Shown here: piece after piece, positions 17,099 to 26,369 of the stretch | How the letters are laid out: each line of letters opens with the position of its first letter | How positions within the stretch are numbered: the stretch's first letter is position 1 | DNA from: JADGRB01 sp963835825 | GTDB lineage: Bacteria > Myxococcota_A > Polyangia > Fen-1088 | Length of the DNA stretch: 64,000 nucleotides | Assembly: GCA_963835825.1 (NCBI GenBank) | Contig: CAWIGZ010000013.1 | Span: forward strand, 157,394-221,393 | Direction of reading: 5' to 3' | Notes under the pieces: generated by a model | The model's database searches: none | Seen by the model: the letters and a program-made list of their open reading frames with translations, nothing else | Told to the model about the DNA's origin: nothing | Position numbers and translations under genes: made by a program

Positions 17099-18580
17099 CT
17101 ACTCAGGGCGCACGTCGTTCGACGTCGGAGAGCCGGCCGGGCGGGCACGGTTGCGCCGGAGCCGGACACCATTGACGACGAGTGCCGCGCCCAGCCACGC
17201 CGTGAGCGCGCCGAGCGGAAAAGCCACGACTCTGGGCCAGAGAACCGCGACCACGGTGAGGAATAGCAGGATCCCGCCGAAGGAGACCATTAAGCTGCTT
17301 TGGGCGAACCCGACCGATCGTCGCCGCGTCACGACGCTGCCCACCGCGTGCGCGAATCGGACAGCGCCAGTCGCACGTCCAGAGGCGCCGCGCGGACCTG
17401 CCTGCGCGACCTTGGCAGCTTCGGGCTTGGTTGTTTCTGGTACGACGCGCCGTTTGGGATCGACAACGATCTCGGTGGCGTTGTCTAGATCAGCCATGTA
17501 CATCGCCTCCATCTCGCGCGCGAGACCGTCGTGCTCGAGCGCGACGTCGATCTCGTAGTTCGAGACGAAGCTCGCGATGTTCAGGTTCGAGGAGCCCACG
17601 CGCGCCCATCGCCCATCGGCCACTGCGGTCTTGGCATGCACCATCGAACCATTCCACTCGAACACCCGAACTCCGGCTTCGATGAGCGGACGATAGCCCG
17701 CGCGCGAAAAGGCGGCGACCAGCGGCAGGTCGCTCGCGCTCGGAACCAGCAAGCGGACGTCGACGCCGTCCTGCGCAGCTGCGCAGAGTGCCTGGACATA
17801 CGGTGCGAAGCCCACGAAGTAGGCGTCGGTCAGCCACAGCGACCGCCGGGCGGCGCTCGTGATGAGCTGATCCATCCGGAAAAGAGCGGCTTTGGTCGGC
17901 GTGCTCGCTACGACCCTGACGGCCACATCCCCCACAGAGGGAAGAGGGTCGATACTTGGACTCTCCGGAGTCCGCCCGCCGACGGCCGCCCAGACGTCGA
18001 AAAAGGCGCGTTCGACGAAGCTGACTGCGGGGCCACGAATTTCGACGCCGGTGTCTCGCCACGGCGGGACGCCCCGCTTCGCGTCGCCGAGCCAGCGGTT
18101 GCTGACGCACAGCCCGGAGACAAAGGCGACGGCGCCGTCGACGGTGATCGTCTTCCGGTGATCGCGGCTGAGCCACCCGAACGGGCTGTCGATCCGGGGC
18201 GGGTTGAAAACGCGGACGTCCGCGCCAGCGGCGGTCAGGTCGCGCCAAAATCGATGCGAAGCTCCTCCCAGCGACCCGAGCCAATCGCGGACGAGCCTCA
18301 CGTGAACGCCAGCACGCGCTCGATCGGCCAGTGCGGCAGCCAGCTCACGCCCGACCTCGTCGTCCTCGACGATGTAATTCTCGAAGGTGACGCTCCTTCG
18401 AGCGGCCCTGATGGCGTCGAACCAGGCAGGATAGTTCGCCAGTCCGTCCTTTAGGAGGCGAACGGCGTTGCCCTTCACGAGCGGCGCGCCCGCCGCCCGC
18501 GTGAAGGCCTGCTCCACCAGCTCCGAGCTCGCCCACAGCGGCGACGAGTCGGACGGACTGGGCGGACCGCTATCGGGCAA
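17099..18580 (-). CDS. Phospholipase D / cardiolipin synthase-like protein
   Basis: 493 residues with two complete HKD catalytic motifs, H141-R-K-TITV-D148 and H315-A-K-TAVA-D322, each followed by the usual Ser/Gly-Asn region (SGLCVSNRW, GSSNLNIAS). These motifs form the active site that makes and resolves a phospho-His intermediate on phospholipids. Two hydrophobic helices near the C-terminus (about 425-475) would anchor the protein. This differs from ClsA, whose helices are N-terminal. A divergent or downstream sensor remnant follows on the same strand. Confidence 0.9.
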   Translation of the reverse strand: MPDSGPPSPSDSSPLWASSELVEQAFTRAAGAPLVKGNAVRLLKDGLANYPAWFDAIRAARRSVTFENYIVEDDEVGRELAAALADRARAGVHVRLVRDWLGSLGGASHRFWRDLTAAGADVRVFNPPRIDSPFGWLSRDHRKTITVDGAVAFVSGLCVSNRWLGDAKRGVPPWRDTGVEIRGPAVSFVERAFFDVWAAVGGRTPESPSIDPLPSVGDVAVRVVASTPTKAALFRMDQLITSAARRSLWLTDAYFVGFAPYVQALCAAAQDGVDVRLLVPSASDLPLVAAFSRAGYRPLIEAGVRVFEWNGSMVHAKTAVADGRWARVGSSNLNIASFVSNYEIDVALEHDGLAREMEAMYMADLDNATEIVVDPKRRVVPETTKPEAAKVAQAGPRGASGRATGAVRFAHAVGSVVTRRRSVGFAQSSLMVSFGGILLFLTVVAVLWPRVVAFPLGALTAWLGAALVVNGVRLRRNRARPAGSPTSNDVRPE

Positions 18581-18581
18581 C

Positions 18582-19219
18582 CTACCGTCGCCCAGAAGTT
18601 CTCCCCAACGTGTCCGCGCTCGGTGTGGCGTAGCTGAAGATCAATGTTCCGAGTCGGCGATCGATCCCCATGATCGGAACGACAACGCGTACGTCGCGGT
18701 CCGCCGAGTTGACGGCTGGCTCCGATCCATTGAGGGCCACTCCGGGGAATGTCTCCGCGGCGGGATGCCCCTCGAGGTTTCGGCTCCCCGCCAGCCGCAC
18801 CTTGCCGTCGGTGGTGACGAGCGCAACCCCCGTCACATTCTTCTCGTGAACCATCCGCTGGACGTAGGCGTCGGCGGTCGCGAAGTCGTCCTTCAAAAGA
18901 GCGCTCCGGATCGCCCAGGCGAGAGGAAGGGCGCTGAGCCGGAGCAAAGACGAGGTCTCATTCGTCAACGTCTGCGTCGCCGATTGGACGAGGGCCGCGC
19001 GTTCATCGGCCGCCGCGTCGCGGACCCGGTGCATCTCGACGACGTGCGCGACCCCAAGACGACCAGCGTCAAAGCCAGAGCCCCAATGATGACTGCGTGG
19101 AGCCTAGGGCTCGAAGCGATCCAGTGTCTGATCCGTTTGCCCCAGGTCCGCGCCTCGGGGGTGCTCTGGGTTGCCGGCCGTGGCAGGGACGGATCTGCTG
19201 TCGGCGGTGAAGAGCTCAT
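18582..19219 (-). pseudogene. Membrane sensor protein (dCache-like region), frameshifted
   Basis: From ATG 19,219 the first frame encodes a Ser/Pro-rich cytoplasmic N-terminus and one transmembrane helix (LHAVIIGALALTLVVLG). A shift at about 19,050 leads to the second frame with HRVRDAAADERAALVQSATQ, then VTGVALVTTDGKVRLAG and DVRVVVPIMG. This is the helix-plus-PAS-like pattern of an extracytoplasmic ligand-binding domain. It ends soon after with no kinase or HAMP, and its stop lies next to the phospholipase start. Confidence 0.55.
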
Positions 19220-19377
19220 CTGCAGACTATACGGCCCGATCGCGACGAGGGCGGCCTTTGTTCCATCGTCACGATGAAAGTGGCGTTGGCTCGATCTCAG
19301 TTCGCAGCGAACTCGATGACCGTGGCGAGATCTCCGGTGCCGGCGGCTACCCGCTGCCTGCGACTTCCCTTTGCCTG

Positions 19378-19791
19378 GTGAGAAGACCACCCGAGCGATG
19401 GGCGATCGCGCTGGTGGTGGGCACCGTGGTCATGATTGGCTCTCTTTGGATCCTCGGCGCGCGTTCGCCGTGGTCTCCAAACTTCCACGCGCTGCCACTG
19501 CCTGACCAGATCGTCGGAACCATGGAAAGGGCCCCTCGCCGAAGGCGCGCGGCTCTTTACGAAAAGGCCTGTCTCAGCTGTCATTTGATCTCAGGGACCG
19601 GGGGAGGGCACGGTCCGGACCTGAACCATATTGGTGACCTCCTCACCCGCGACCAGATGGCGATTCGAAACTCGAACGGCGGAACCAACATGCCCACTTT
19701 TGCTCGAAGCCTCGCGCCCCATGACATGAGCCGACTGGTAGAGTTCTTGGTATCGAGGAGAACCACCCCAGAAGCCGCGAAGACTCCTTGA
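19378..19791 (+). CDS. Membrane-anchored c-type cytochrome
   Basis: 137 residues from a GTG at 19,378. An N-terminal membrane helix (IALVVGTVVMIGSLWIL) is followed by a single haem-binding motif C65-LSC-H69 and a downstream Met in GGTNMPTFARSL as the likely distal ligand. This is the architecture of a small periplasmic electron carrier tethered to the membrane. No partner oxidase or bc complex is nearby, so its redox partner would be elsewhere. The upstream start is uncertain because the frame is open further 5'. Confidence 0.78.
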   Translation: MRRPPERWAIALVVGTVVMIGSLWILGARSPWSPNFHALPLPDQIVGTMERAPRRRRAALYEKACLSCHLISGTGGGHGPDLNHIGDLLTRDQMAIRNSNGGTNMPTFARSLAPHDMSRLVEFLVSRRTTPEAAKTP

Positions 19792-20203
19792 GCCGTGCGC
19801 GCCGTTCGCACGCACAGTCCGGGGGAGTGGCGTGCGTAAGGCAATCCCCGACGAGTCACTAGCGTTCTTCCGGACTGGTTCGAGCCATCACGGGTGCTAC
19901 TTCAGTCGTTACTCGAATGGCCGGTCGTGAAGTCTGCTGCTGATGAAGAAAGTGGTTTGTTAATCCCGGCGTGCGCGACATCACGGTGAGCGCAGCGCCA
20001 TCGGAACAAGGCGATCTGCCCCTGAGGTCACTCGACGGGTTGCGAGTACACGACACGAAAGAATGGAAGGTGAAAGTGGACAGGTTTCTGCTCATCGCTC
20101 ACGGAAACCGCCGCCGATTTCGAAGGCGCTCGCACGAATCTCGCCCAACGTGGCGGTCGGCGAGATTCATGGTCGCTGCCTCGGCTTCGCATCGGTACGC
20201 GTT
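19792..20203. other. Intergenic region upstream of the first universal stress gene
   Basis: About 410 bp. No supported gene was seen. It may hold the promoter for the stress-gene group that follows. Confidence 0.35.
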
Positions 20204-21613
20204 GTGAAGATCGTCTGTGGCACCGACCTTTCTCCGCATGCTCGCTCGGTCGCGAAAGCGGCGATCGGTCTGGCTCGACGCACGGGCGGATCCGTCGAGT
20301 TGGTTCACGTCGTCGATCCACCCTCTACCCACATTCAGGCAACGAGCGTCGACGTGGATGCGTTGGAACGCACGGTCTATCGGAGTGTGGAGGCACAACT
20401 GACCGTCGAGGCTCAGGAGCTGGCCGGAGCAGGACGAGTGCCGGTGACGTTCAATGTCTGCGCAGGGGACGTGGAAACGAATCTTCTCTCTCGTGCCAAG
20501 AGTGTCGGCGCAGACCTGGTCGTCATCGGGGCACACGGACACTCGGCGCTGAAGCGCTTTATTTTCGGTAGCGTCGCCGAGCGGATCGTCCGCCATGCCG
20601 ATTGCCCGGTGCTCATCGTCCCGCCGGACGCAGAGGGCCTGAGCGAAGCCCGCGATGGGAACCGGGCGCTTCGGATCATGGTGGCCCTCGATGGGCGGCG
20701 AGGCAGTGAAGGTGGGGTGGACTTCGTTCGTCAGCTCCGGTCGCGGACAATATGCGACGTCACGTTCTTGCGGCTCTACTGGCCGATCGAAGAGTACCGT
20801 CGGTTGGGGTTGACGGGAGCACGCGATCTCGCCGTGCCCGATCCGGCAGTAATCGCCGATCTCGATCGAACGTTGCGGCTACATGTTGGTGATCTCCCAG
20901 GAGCCGGGAAGACCATCTATGCCGTCGAATCCAGCTGGGGCGACGCGGCGTCTCGGATCTTCGTGGCAGCCAGCGAACACGAGGCCGACCTGATCATCGT
21001 GGGGGCGGAGAGCCGCCACGGTTGGGCGCGCATAGCGCATCCCGCAGTGGCGAATCGCGTCGCGGAAAGCGCCCAAGGTGTTCCGGTCCTGTTCGTCCCG
21101 GCCCCGGCACCGCGCGACGTGCGCTCCGAGGTGCCTAGGATCTTGACCGTACTTGCGCCGACCGACCTTTCGCCGGCGGGCAATCGTGCCATTCCATTCG
21201 CCTATGCGCTGGTCGCCCCTCACGGGGGTGTCGTCGAGCTTTGTCACGTCCACGAGCGTGCTCTTGGAAATCCTCCCTACGCGTATGATCGCCCAGAAGA
21301 CAGGCTTTCTGTTGATGAGCGAGCTCACCTCGAGGGCGCGCTGCTGGCGCTTGTGCCGACCGACGCCGCACGGCTGGGGATCGCCACCCACATCACTGTC
21401 ATAGACGGCGGAAAGGCAGCCGAGGCGATCGTTCAGGCGGCCGAGCGCTTTGTCGTTGATGCGATCGCCCTCGGGTCGCACGGAAAGGGCGGTGTGACCT
21501 CGTCGCTCTTGGGGTCCGTTTCCCACGCCGTCGTGAGTCGGGCGCGCCGACAGGTCTTCGTGCTGCCGACGGGCAAGGTCCACATGATTGACGCGAACAC
21601 GTCGGCCGAGTGA
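20204..21613 (+). CDS. Three-domain universal stress protein (UspA superfamily)
   Basis: About 469 residues from a GTG at 20,204, chosen because VKIVCGTDLSPHARSVAKAA is the canonical first strand and helix. Three consecutive Usp domains occur. Domain 1 ends with GAHGHSALKRFIFGSVAERI and CPVLIVP. Domain 2 (about 150-300) has LIIVGAESRHGWARI. Domain 3 starts ILTVLAPTDLSPAG and ends GSHGKGGVTSSLLGSVSHAV. Domains 1 and 3 keep the G-x2-G-x9-G(S) nucleotide-binding loop, and domain 2 is degenerate. Triple-domain forms are uncommon; most are single or tandem. It leads a block of stress genes. Confidence 0.88.
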   Translation: MKIVCGTDLSPHARSVAKAAIGLARRTGGSVELVHVVDPPSTHIQATSVDVDALERTVYRSVEAQLTVEAQELAGAGRVPVTFNVCAGDVETNLLSRAKSVGADLVVIGAHGHSALKRFIFGSVAERIVRHADCPVLIVPPDAEGLSEARDGNRALRIMVALDGRRGSEGGVDFVRQLRSRTICDVTFLRLYWPIEEYRRLGLTGARDLAVPDPAVIADLDRTLRLHVGDLPGAGKTIYAVESSWGDAASRIFVAASEHEADLIIVGAESRHGWARIAHPAVANRVAESAQGVPVLFVPAPAPRDVRSEVPRILTVLAPTDLSPAGNRAIPFAYALVAPHGGVVELCHVHERALGNPPYAYDRPEDRLSVDERAHLEGALLALVPTDAARLGIATHITVIDGGKAAEAIVQAAERFVVDAIALGSHGKGGVTSSLLGSVSHAVVSRARRQVFVLPTGKVHMIDANTSAE

Positions 21614-21692
21614 GCCGGGCCGCCGCGAACGATTACGCTCCTGCGCACAAATATCCACCAAGCTGACGCATCCCATACGAAAGAAGGCGACC

Positions 21693-21917
21693 ATGTCCGG
21701 CCACAATTCCCATTCGTCCCATCACCACGTCCGTCCAGAAGAGCCAGTGGTGACTCTTGTCGCTCAGCCGTCGACCAAGCATTCCGTGTCGCCCGCAAGT
21801 GTCGCCAAACTGGCCTACGAAAAGTTTGTTGCCCGTGGGTGCACGCACGGCGGCGATCGGGAGGATTGGATGGCGGCAGAGCGGCAGCTGATCGCCCTCG
21901 AAGCGGGGAAGGCTTGA
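21693..21917 (+). CDS. DUF2934 protein
   Basis: 74 residues from ATG 21,693 after GAAAGAAGG. A His/Ser-rich N-terminus precedes the DUF2934 helix pair LAYEKFVARGCTHGGDREDW then MAAERQL. The function is unknown. It lies between two Usp genes, which suggests a stress-linked role. Confidence 0.82.
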   Translation: MSGHNSHSSHHHVRPEEPVVTLVAQPSTKHSVSPASVAKLAYEKFVARGCTHGGDREDWMAAERQLIALEAGKA

Positions 21918-22027
21918 AGGGAACGGAATAAGATCATTGTCCAGGCTCCAGCGTGCTGGACCTCTGCCTTCAGAGACGTTTCCCCACCATGTCATCTATA
22001 TAATGTTGGGCGTTCTTCGCCACCGAC

Positions 22028-22486
22028 ATGAATCTCGACGCACTCAAGCTCATCGTAGTCCCCACGGATTTCTCCGAGCCGTCGGCGATCGCTCTACGCG
22101 CGGCCGTGCGGCTGGCCCAGGCGTTCGGCGTGCCAATCGAGATGCTCCACGTCGACATCAATTCGTCGCTGGTGATGCCACCCCCCATCGATCTGCTGTC
22201 GGTCTCTTTCGTGTTCGATCGCGTGGCTGCCGGAACGGCCGAGCAACTGGAACGAATCGTCGCCGAGGCGCGCCAGGCGGGCGTCGTCTGCACCAGCGCC
22301 TCAGAAGTGGGGCGCTCCTACGTGGCGATCGTCGAGCACGCCCGCAGGCGCGGCGCGGGTCTGATCGTGATCGGAAGTCACGGGCGACACGGGCTCAGCC
22401 ATCTGTTGCTCGGCAGCGTCGCAGAGAAGGTGGTCGAACACGCACCCTGCGCCGTTCTCGTGGTGCCCGTCACTCCTGACGTTTGA
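22028..22486 (+). CDS. Universal stress protein, single domain
   Basis: 152 residues. It starts MNLDALKLIVVPTDFSEPSA and ends with GSHGRHGLSHLLLGSVAEKV and CAVLVVP. The complete G-x2-G-x9-G(S) loop suggests an ATP-binding Usp. Same strand as the triple-Usp and DUF2934 genes, about 110 bp after the latter. Confidence 0.92.
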   Translation: MNLDALKLIVVPTDFSEPSAIALRAAVRLAQAFGVPIEMLHVDINSSLVMPPPIDLLSVSFVFDRVAAGTAEQLERIVAEARQAGVVCTSASEVGRSYVAIVEHARRRGAGLIVIGSHGRHGLSHLLLGSVAEKVVEHAPCAVLVVPVTPDV

Positions 22487-22618
22487 CCGACTCGAAGCAG
22501 GCCCTAGCGCTCCGGGGATCCAAGACCCATGTTGTGGCGGCCTGAGAATCGCTCTCTGCGCCCCTCAGCTCGCAATCCAGATGACTCTATCTCGAGCGAC
22601 GGACGGGTGCTCTGCGTG

Positions 22619-23089
22619 ATGTCACGCGGATGGTTTTCGACCCGACTCGTCGCAGCGAGTGTGGAACTCTGCCTGGCTTCGACGGCATACGCCGCAACGA
22701 CGAGGCCGACTATTGCTAAATGCGGCTCTGCGTCTCTCCTGTCGTGCGTCACCAAGTTGAAGACCAATTCCTCTCCGGTCCCTTGGTGGGTCGTGATCGA
22801 GGAGGAAGCGCACGCGGGCAAAGTGGCTCGCCGGCTCCTCCTACTCAAGTCGATGGTCGACCCACCCTGTCCGGGCCTTCTGGAGCTTCAGAAGACCGCT
22901 GACGGTAAAAGCGTGCTCAGACCGGCCCAGTGTCGACCGCTCACAGGGACCGATGGGGATACTACGCTCTGTCAGATCACAGATCCCACCACGGCTCCCA
23001 CGTTTCACGAGGGCGATCAGTTCGTGTGCTCCGGCGTTTCTTCGACGGGCTCCGAGCGGCCTTCGCGCAAGCGGCATTCCGCGCCGTAG
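22619..23089 (+). CDS. Hypothetical protein, possibly exported or degraded
   Basis: 156 residues from ATG 22,619. A weak signal-peptide-like start (STRLVAASVELCLASTAYAA) and a Cys-containing body are seen, with no recognised domain. Open frames on the opposite strand cover the same bases, so this may be a relic rather than a gene. It is listed as the best coding candidate in this 700-bp gap. Confidence 0.25.
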   Translation: MSRGWFSTRLVAASVELCLASTAYAATTRPTIAKCGSASLLSCVTKLKTNSSPVPWWVVIEEEAHAGKVARRLLLLKSMVDPPCPGLLELQKTADGKSVLRPAQCRPLTGTDGDTTLCQITDPTTAPTFHEGDQFVCSGVSSTGSERPSRKRHSAP

Positions 23090-23193
23090 GGGATGAAAGT
23101 GCATCCAGCCGATCGTGTGGCGCTTTATTGGCCGTGCGCTCACCGCTGGAAGGGCGATAATGTCGCCGTTCGAGTCGTCGAAAGAAGGATCAA

Positions 23194-23305
23194 TTGAAGG
23201 CAGTCGCAGTGTTTCCATCCGACAAGACCGTACGCGTGATCGATCAACCGGAGACGCGCCAGCAGGGAGAGACGGAGGTTCGCCTGAAGGCTCCACCGAA
23301 CACTA
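23194..23305 (+). pseudogene. N-terminal fragment of a zinc-type glucose 1-dehydrogenase
   Basis: From TTG 23,194 (after AAAGAAGGA) it encodes LKAVAVFPSDKTVRVIDQPE and then GETEVRLK, the typical first 35 residues of medium-chain glucose/sugar dehydrogenases. The similarity ends at about 23,295 before the zinc-binding Cys, and the sequence runs into unrelated DNA. It is another sugar-oxidation gene of the module, mostly deleted. Confidence 0.65.
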
Positions 23306-23374
23306 ATGGTGTCCCCCCCTTACGATCGACGATGCGAAGCCTACTCCAGCGCGGCGTGTAGGCAGGCGGGATAA

Positions 23375-23833
23375 GTGGCTTCGAGCAACGAGAAGCCCTT
23401 CACCGCGCTCGTTGCGGTCGACGACTCTGCGCGTGGGTCCGACGTCGTCCAGGCGGCCGCGACCGTCGTTCGAGCGCTCCGGGGCACGATGGTGCTTTAT
23501 CGTGGAGTCTCCATCCCGCCCGACTTCACGCCCGCAGGGGTAAAAAGCGAGATCGATTTGCCGGGCTATCTCCTTCAGAAGGCGCAAACCGAGATGAGCG
23601 CTCTCAGAGCCCTCGCCTCCGACGTGGCATGCATCGTTCGAGTGGAACCAATCACCGAGCCCTGGATAGGAATTCTCGCAGCTGCTGACGCGGTCGATGC
23701 AGCTCTCATCGTGCTCGGGAGTCACGGCTACCGAGGGTGGGACCGAGTTCTCGGGACGACGGCCGGCAAAGTTGCGAACAGCTCGCACCGAAATGTTCTC
23801 GTGGTCCACGATCGCGGCGACGTCGGGAAGTAG
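23375..23833 (+). CDS. Universal stress protein, single domain
   Basis: 152 residues from a GTG at 23,375. It has FTALVAVDDSARGSDVVQAA at the start and VLGSHGYRGWDRVLGTTAGK with NVLVVHD at the end. The loop is G-x2-G-x9-T rather than ending G(S), so nucleotide binding may be altered. It is the third Usp gene in 3.6 kb. Confidence 0.85.
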   Translation: MASSNEKPFTALVAVDDSARGSDVVQAAATVVRALRGTMVLYRGVSIPPDFTPAGVKSEIDLPGYLLQKAQTEMSALRALASDVACIVRVEPITEPWIGILAAADAVDAALIVLGSHGYRGWDRVLGTTAGKVANSSHRNVLVVHDRGDVGK

Positions 23834-23872
23834 GCGGCGCGCTTCGCCGACGGAGACCGCCGTGGCATCGCC

Positions 23873-25138
23873 TCAGGTCCAGGCGAGTGGGACGAGCCCA
23901 AGGATGGCCAGCCCCAGCAGCAAGAGCAGACTCCTGCGTCCAGTCGTCCGATCGGCGAACGCGTAGGCGTAGATCGCCTTGATGACGTTGTTGCTCGCCG
24001 CCGCGATCACGATCGCGGTGGCCGCCAGTCGCAGCGGTGTCGCCGCCGGACCTCCCTGCGCCAGCCCGAGGATGAAGGGATCGACGTCCGTGACACCCAT
24101 GATTGCCCCGAGAGCATAGAGACCTGCGTGCCCCAGATACCTTCGGGCGAGGTTCGTGAGGATCAGAATCAAAATGAAAGCCACAGAGAAGAGCAAGGCC
24201 GCCCGGATCTCGAGCGGGTTCTTCGCCGTCGGTCCGCGCCGTGAGTCGACCACCTCCGCGCCGCCGCGCCGAGCGACGGCCCATCCGACCAGACCTCCAA
24301 TCACAGCCAAGGCACCGAACGACGGCGCAAGCATTGCCGCGAGCCCCCGGTTGAAGAACGACATCAAGATCTCGAGCCGCGCATACATCAGCGCGGAGGC
24401 CATGAGGATGCTGCCGGCGAACAGGTTCGGACGGTGCTCGTCCTTGGCCTGCCGCGCCAGCACGACGGTGGTCACGGTCGACGAATAGGCACCCCCAAGA
24501 ATCGCCGACAGCATCACCCCGCCCCGATTCTTGATGAGTCGTTGGAGCACGTAGCTGGCGAAGGAGACCCCGCTTATTGCCACGACGACGAGCCAGGTCT
24601 TGAATGGGTTCAAGTGAAAGGGCGTGAAGTCGCGGTTGGGAACGATGGGCAGCACCACTACCGAAAGGACCAAGAACTTCGCGACCGTGACGATCTCGGT
24701 GGACTCGATGTGGGTGGTGAGGCTCTCGAGTCCCTTCTTGAGCTCCAGCAAGAGGACGCTGAGGACACCGATGGTCGTCGCAATCCAGTAGTGCTCGCGC
24801 TGGACCAACCCGCCGACGACAAATGTCGTAAGGGCGGAGATCTCGGTCGCCAGGCCCGCGGGCGCTTCGCCACCGAGATTGTGGTGGTATGAGAGAAACA
24901 TGAAGCCACCGATGACCGCAAACCCAATTGCCCAAGGTGTCAGCTGGGGCGCCGACAGAAGCGCGAGCGCGTAGCTGAGGAGGCCGATCAGCGGAAAGGT
25001 CCGGACACCCCCGAAGGCATAGCCGGCATCGCGCTGCTTGTGCTCTTCCCGTTCGAGCCCGATGAAGAAAGACAGGGCCAACACGAGCGAGATCTTGAGC
25101 GCATCGGGGGGGACCACGGGCAAGAGCTCATTAAGCAT
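23873..25138 (-). CDS. MgtC/SapB-type membrane protein with DUF4010
   Basis: 421 residues with about 11-12 hydrophobic helices. The N-terminal MgtC-like part has LVLALSFFIGLEREEHKQRD and AFGGVRTFPLIGLLSY. The C-terminal DUF4010 part has SAILGGAYSSTVTTVVLARQ and LGAIMGVTDVDPFILGLAQG. Related proteins are implicated in magnesium or phosphate homeostasis and intracellular stress, but transport has not been shown for this fusion. It is convergent with the third Usp gene. Confidence 0.88.
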   Translation of the reverse strand: MLNELLPVVPPDALKISLVLALSFFIGLEREEHKQRDAGYAFGGVRTFPLIGLLSYALALLSAPQLTPWAIGFAVIGGFMFLSYHHNLGGEAPAGLATEISALTTFVVGGLVQREHYWIATTIGVLSVLLLELKKGLESLTTHIESTEIVTVAKFLVLSVVVLPIVPNRDFTPFHLNPFKTWLVVVAISGVSFASYVLQRLIKNRGGVMLSAILGGAYSSTVTTVVLARQAKDEHRPNLFAGSILMASALMYARLEILMSFFNRGLAAMLAPSFGALAVIGGLVGWAVARRGGAEVVDSRRGPTAKNPLEIRAALLFSVAFILILILTNLARRYLGHAGLYALGAIMGVTDVDPFILGLAQGGPAATPLRLAATAIVIAAASNNVIKAIYAYAFADRTTGRRSLLLLLGLAILGLVPLAWT

Positions 25139-25575
25139 TCGACGATGCTCGATTCCGCGCAGGCTGGATGGGTACGGAGCAAGTCACCTCTGCAGCCCAA
25201 GGGTAACCGAACTCCTTGCTGTGTGGTGATCGCGGGAGCGATCTTCTCCGCGAAGGTCACGAGGTCTCCGGTCACGACGGCGGAGTAGAACCTCACATCG
25301 GTGATCAGATGCTCGCCTCGGCGCCGGAAAGCATCCGCGACCGCGTGCTCGTAGTCGACGCTGGTCGGTCTGGCCACCGGTGCCGCGGCAGCCGCGATAG
25401 ACACGCCGGTCAACGGCGAGAGACCACCGCCGCTCGATATCTAGACGCGCCCTCGGAGGTGGGGCAGTGGATCGGACCATGCGGGCACGGACTGCCCGTG
25501 CTAAGTATCGCTGATCTTTCGGCGGGGCGGCGGCCGGGTTACCTGGCCCATGAAGACATCTGCGGGGAACCAAAT
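25139..25575. other. Region upstream of the site-2 protease gene with a possible gene fragment
   Basis: A minus-strand frame at about 25,200-25,413 encodes DAFRRRGEHLITDVRFYSAV then VTGDLVTFAEKIAP. This looks protein-like but matches no family I recognise and has no clean end. The remainder shows no gene. Confidence 0.3.
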
Positions 25576-26259
25576 ATGAATCCGGTGACAGCGATCGGCG
25601 TGGCGGGTGTGGCGATCGTCTCTATTACGAGTCACGAGGCTGCTCACGGCTTCGTTGCTGACCGCCTAGGTGATCCTACGGCGCGCGATCGGGGTCGGCT
25701 TACTCTGAACCCAATCCCGCACATCGATCTGTTTTTCACGATCTTGCTGCCGGTCTTTCTCATCCTCTCTAATTCGGGGTTTATCTTCGGTGGGGCGAAG
25801 CCGGTTCCGGTGGATGTCAATCGGTTGAGACGGCCTCGGCGAGACTGGGCGCTTGTCGGGGCTGCTGGACCCGCAATGAACGTTTTGATCGCCATCGTCC
25901 TAAGCGCCATCCTATGGGCTGCGACGCTTGCGGGCCTTACCGACCCGTCATCCAGTGTGACCGAAATCCTGGCTATCGGAATCTACCTAAATGCGCTGCT
26001 GGCTGTCTTCAATCTTGTACCCATCCCGCCGCTCGACGGATCGCGGGTCCTGCAGTTCTTCCTCTCCGGTGAAACCCTCGTTTTGTACCGTCGCATTGAG
26101 CAGTATGGCCTGTTCATCATCATGGGTCTGATCTTCTTTGTGCCGCGACTCCAGGTGTTTCTCAGCGCAGCGATTTTTGGTCTTGTCAGGCTCATCACGA
26201 TGCCTTTCGGCATGACCCCCGATGTCGAACCTTTGCTGCGCAGGCTGCTCTTCCATTAA
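25576..26259 (+). CDS. Site-2 protease (M50) family membrane metalloprotease
   Basis: 227 residues from ATG 25,576. The zinc motif is H20-EAA-H24 in the first membrane helix, and the partner motif N146-LVP-IPPL-D154-G is in a later helix. This is a compact M50 core of 5-6 helices without a CBS or PDZ domain. Such enzymes cleave transmembrane substrates within the bilayer; the substrate here is unknown. Catalytic residues are complete. Confidence 0.9.
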   Translation: MNPVTAIGVAGVAIVSITSHEAAHGFVADRLGDPTARDRGRLTLNPIPHIDLFFTILLPVFLILSNSGFIFGGAKPVPVDVNRLRRPRRDWALVGAAGPAMNVLIAIVLSAILWAATLAGLTDPSSSVTEILAIGIYLNALLAVFNLVPIPPLDGSRVLQFFLSGETLVLYRRIEQYGLFIIMGLIFFVPRLQVFLSAAIFGLVRLITMPFGMTPDVEPLLRRLLFH

Positions 26260-26316
26260 CAGCGACGCCCGGCCAGCTGATCTGGGGACCCGGGCTCCTT
26301 GTGCGCAAGGCGTACG

Positions 26317-26365
26317 TCGGGGGTGGTTGAGTGGCGGTCTCGAAGACCGCAAGTCTCAGTGCCTG
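26317..26365 (+). other. Possible degenerate tRNA-Ser fragment
   Basis: GGTTGAGTGG followed by a perfect stem GCGGT/ACCGC around the 7-base loop CTCGAAG resembles the D-region and anticodon arm (anticodon CGA) of tRNA-Ser. The D-loop is too short and no T-arm or acceptor follows, so it is at most a remnant. Confidence 0.2.
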
Positions 26366-26369
26366 AGAT

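Noticed and set aside
17531..18454. Plus-strand frame opposite the phospholipase D gene
   Set aside because: Shadow of a gene with two HKD motifs.
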